From Micrococcales bacterium (GTDB taxonomy: Bacteria; Actinomycetota; Actinomycetes; Actinomycetales; Dermatophilaceae), in the NCBI GenBank assembly GCA_030452775.1, contig JAKDLQ010000110.1, positions 1 to 7,615 of the forward strand: a DNA stretch of 7,615 bases, given 5' to 3'. Below are positions 6,705-7,615 of the stretch, piece by piece. Position 1 is the stretch's first letter, and each line of letters opens with the position of its first letter. The notes beneath the pieces are model-generated. The model ran no database searches. It saw only the letters and a list, made by a program, of their open reading frames with translations, and was not told the DNA's origin. Position numbers and translations under genes: made by a program.

Positions 6705-7615
6705 ATGAGCGACATCAACCGATCTACGCGACCTCGACGGGTCATCCTGCTCGGCTCGACCGGCTCGATCGGCACCCAGGCCATCGACCTCGTCCGCCGT
6801 AACCCGCACCGGTTCGAGGTCGTGGGCCTCTCTGCGGGGTCCAATCTCGCGCTCATCGCGGAGCAGGCCGTGGCGCTCCGGGTCCCGGTCGTGGCCGTGG
6901 CCTCGGCTACCGAGGACGAGCTCGCCGCGGCGATCGCGGGCGCGGCAGACGAAGCCGGCCCGGCGGCATACGACCCCGAGCTGCTGACCGGCCCGGATGC
7001 GAGCACGGCGCTCGCTGCCCGGGCGGGCGACGTCGTCGTCAACGGCATCACCGGCGCGATCGGCCTGGCGCCGACGCTCGCGGCGCTGTATGCCGGCACG
7101 ACCCTCGCCCTGGCCAACAAGGAGTCGCTCATCATCGGCGGCCCGCTCGTCAAGGCGCTCGCCGCCGCCGGACAGATCGTGCCGGTCGACAGCGAGCACT
7201 CGGCGATCGCCCAGTGCCTGCGCGGTGGGCGAGCCGACGAGGTGCGCCGGCTCATCGTCACCGCGAGCGGCGGGCCGTTCCGCGGCCGGAGCCGCGCCGA
7301 GCTCGCTGACGTGACACCGGAGCAGGCGCTGGCGCATCCGAACTTCTCGATGGGCCGCGTCATCACGACGAACTCCGCCACCCTCGTCAACAAGGGGCTC
7401 GAGGTGATCGAGGCGCATCTGCTTTTCGACATCCCGTTCGCGGCGATCGACGTCGTCGTGCACCCGCAGCAGATGATCCACTCGATGGTCGAGTTCGTCG
7501 ACGGCTCGACCATCGCGCAGGCCGGACCGCCGCGGATGCTCGTGCCGATCGCGCTCGGCATGACCTGGCCGGAGCGGATCGAGGGCGCGGATGCCCCGGT
7601 CGACTGGACCAGGGC
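6705..7615 (+). CDS. dxr: 1-deoxy-D-xylulose 5-phosphate reductoisomerase, 3'-truncated
   Basis: The frame is open from the ATG at 6705 to the right edge (303 codons plus 2 bases). The full protein is usually about 390-410 residues, so the C-terminal helical domain is missing from view. It encodes the NADPH-dependent enzyme that rearranges and reduces DXP to MEP, the committed step of the MEP isoprenoid pathway and the fosmidomycin target. Visible motifs are GSTGSIG (17-23, NADPH binding), ANKESL (137-142), VDSEH (161-165) with metal ligands D162 and E164, TASGGPFR (186-193) with S188, HPNFSMG (211-217) and NSATLVNKGLE (223-233) with N229, K230 and metal ligand E233, followed by HPQQMIHSMV. 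An Ala/Glu-rich insert lies at about 66-95. It starts 62 bp after the dehydrogenase, with no terminator visible between them. Confidence 0.95.
   Translation, partial: MSDINRSTRPRRVILLGSTGSIGTQAIDLVRRNPHRFEVVGLSAGSNLALIAEQAVALRVPVVAVASATEDELAAAIAGAADEAGPAAYDPELLTGPDASTALAARAGDVVVNGITGAIGLAPTLAALYAGTTLALANKESLIIGGPLVKALAAAGQIVPVDSEHSAIAQCLRGGRADEVRRLIVTASGGPFRGRSRAELADVTPEQALAHPNFSMGRVITTNSATLVNKGLEVIEAHLLFDIPFAAIDVVVHPQQMIHSMVEFVDGSTIAQAGPPRMLVPIALGMTWPERIEGADAPVDWTR

Noticed and set aside
6441..7561. Minus-strand open frames opposite dxr (346 and 334 codons)
   Set aside because: The plus strand carries an unbroken dxr with NADPH and metal-binding motifs. The antisense frames overlap each other and show no family features.

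Overview
The window is GC-rich (clearly above 65% by eye), has long shadow ORFs in non-coding frames and strong G/C third-position bias. Its proteins resemble those of high-GC Actinobacteria. A Micrococcales-type organism (for example an Intrasporangiaceae relative) is my inference; no rRNA or other taxonomic marker is present.

Layout. Positions 2-1105 (+) hold the C-terminal part of a propionyl/acetyl-CoA synthetase-type ligase, cut by the left edge. A 151-bp gap with a nested palindrome (1141-1188) follows. Positions 1257-2924 (+) hold a complete medium/long-chain fatty acyl-CoA ligase. A 113-bp convergent gap carries a long stem-loop (2935-3010) that probably terminates transcription from both sides. 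On the minus strand, an Lrp/AsnC-family regulator (5028 down to 4480) overlaps a class III PLP aminotransferase (4483 down to 3038) by an ATGA. A 144-bp divergent control region (5029-5172) separates these from a plus-strand succinate-semialdehyde dehydrogenase (5173-6642). After 62 bp comes dxr (6705 to the right edge), the second enzyme of the MEP isoprenoid pathway, cut at its 3' end. No intergenic stretch exceeds 300 bases.

How the genes work together. The regulator, aminotransferase and semialdehyde dehydrogenase look like a compact amine-degradation divergon. The aminotransferase would convert GABA, putrescine or a related omega-amine to an aldehyde, the dehydrogenase would oxidise succinic semialdehyde to succinate, and the regulator would sense an amine or amino acid ligand. 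The control region has a convincing -10 element for the regulator operon with a perfect 13-bp palindrome over it, and a leaderless-type promoter for the dehydrogenase. The two ligases feed short-chain and longer-chain acids into acyl-CoA metabolism and are probably unrelated to the amine genes. dxr is a housekeeping gene.

Overall this is ordinary chromosomal metabolism. I found no mobile element, CRISPR array, defence system, tRNA or rRNA, and no convincing evidence of a new system. The points worth checking are regulatory: the control-region repeats, the intergenic palindrome, and possible read-through from the dehydrogenase into dxr.
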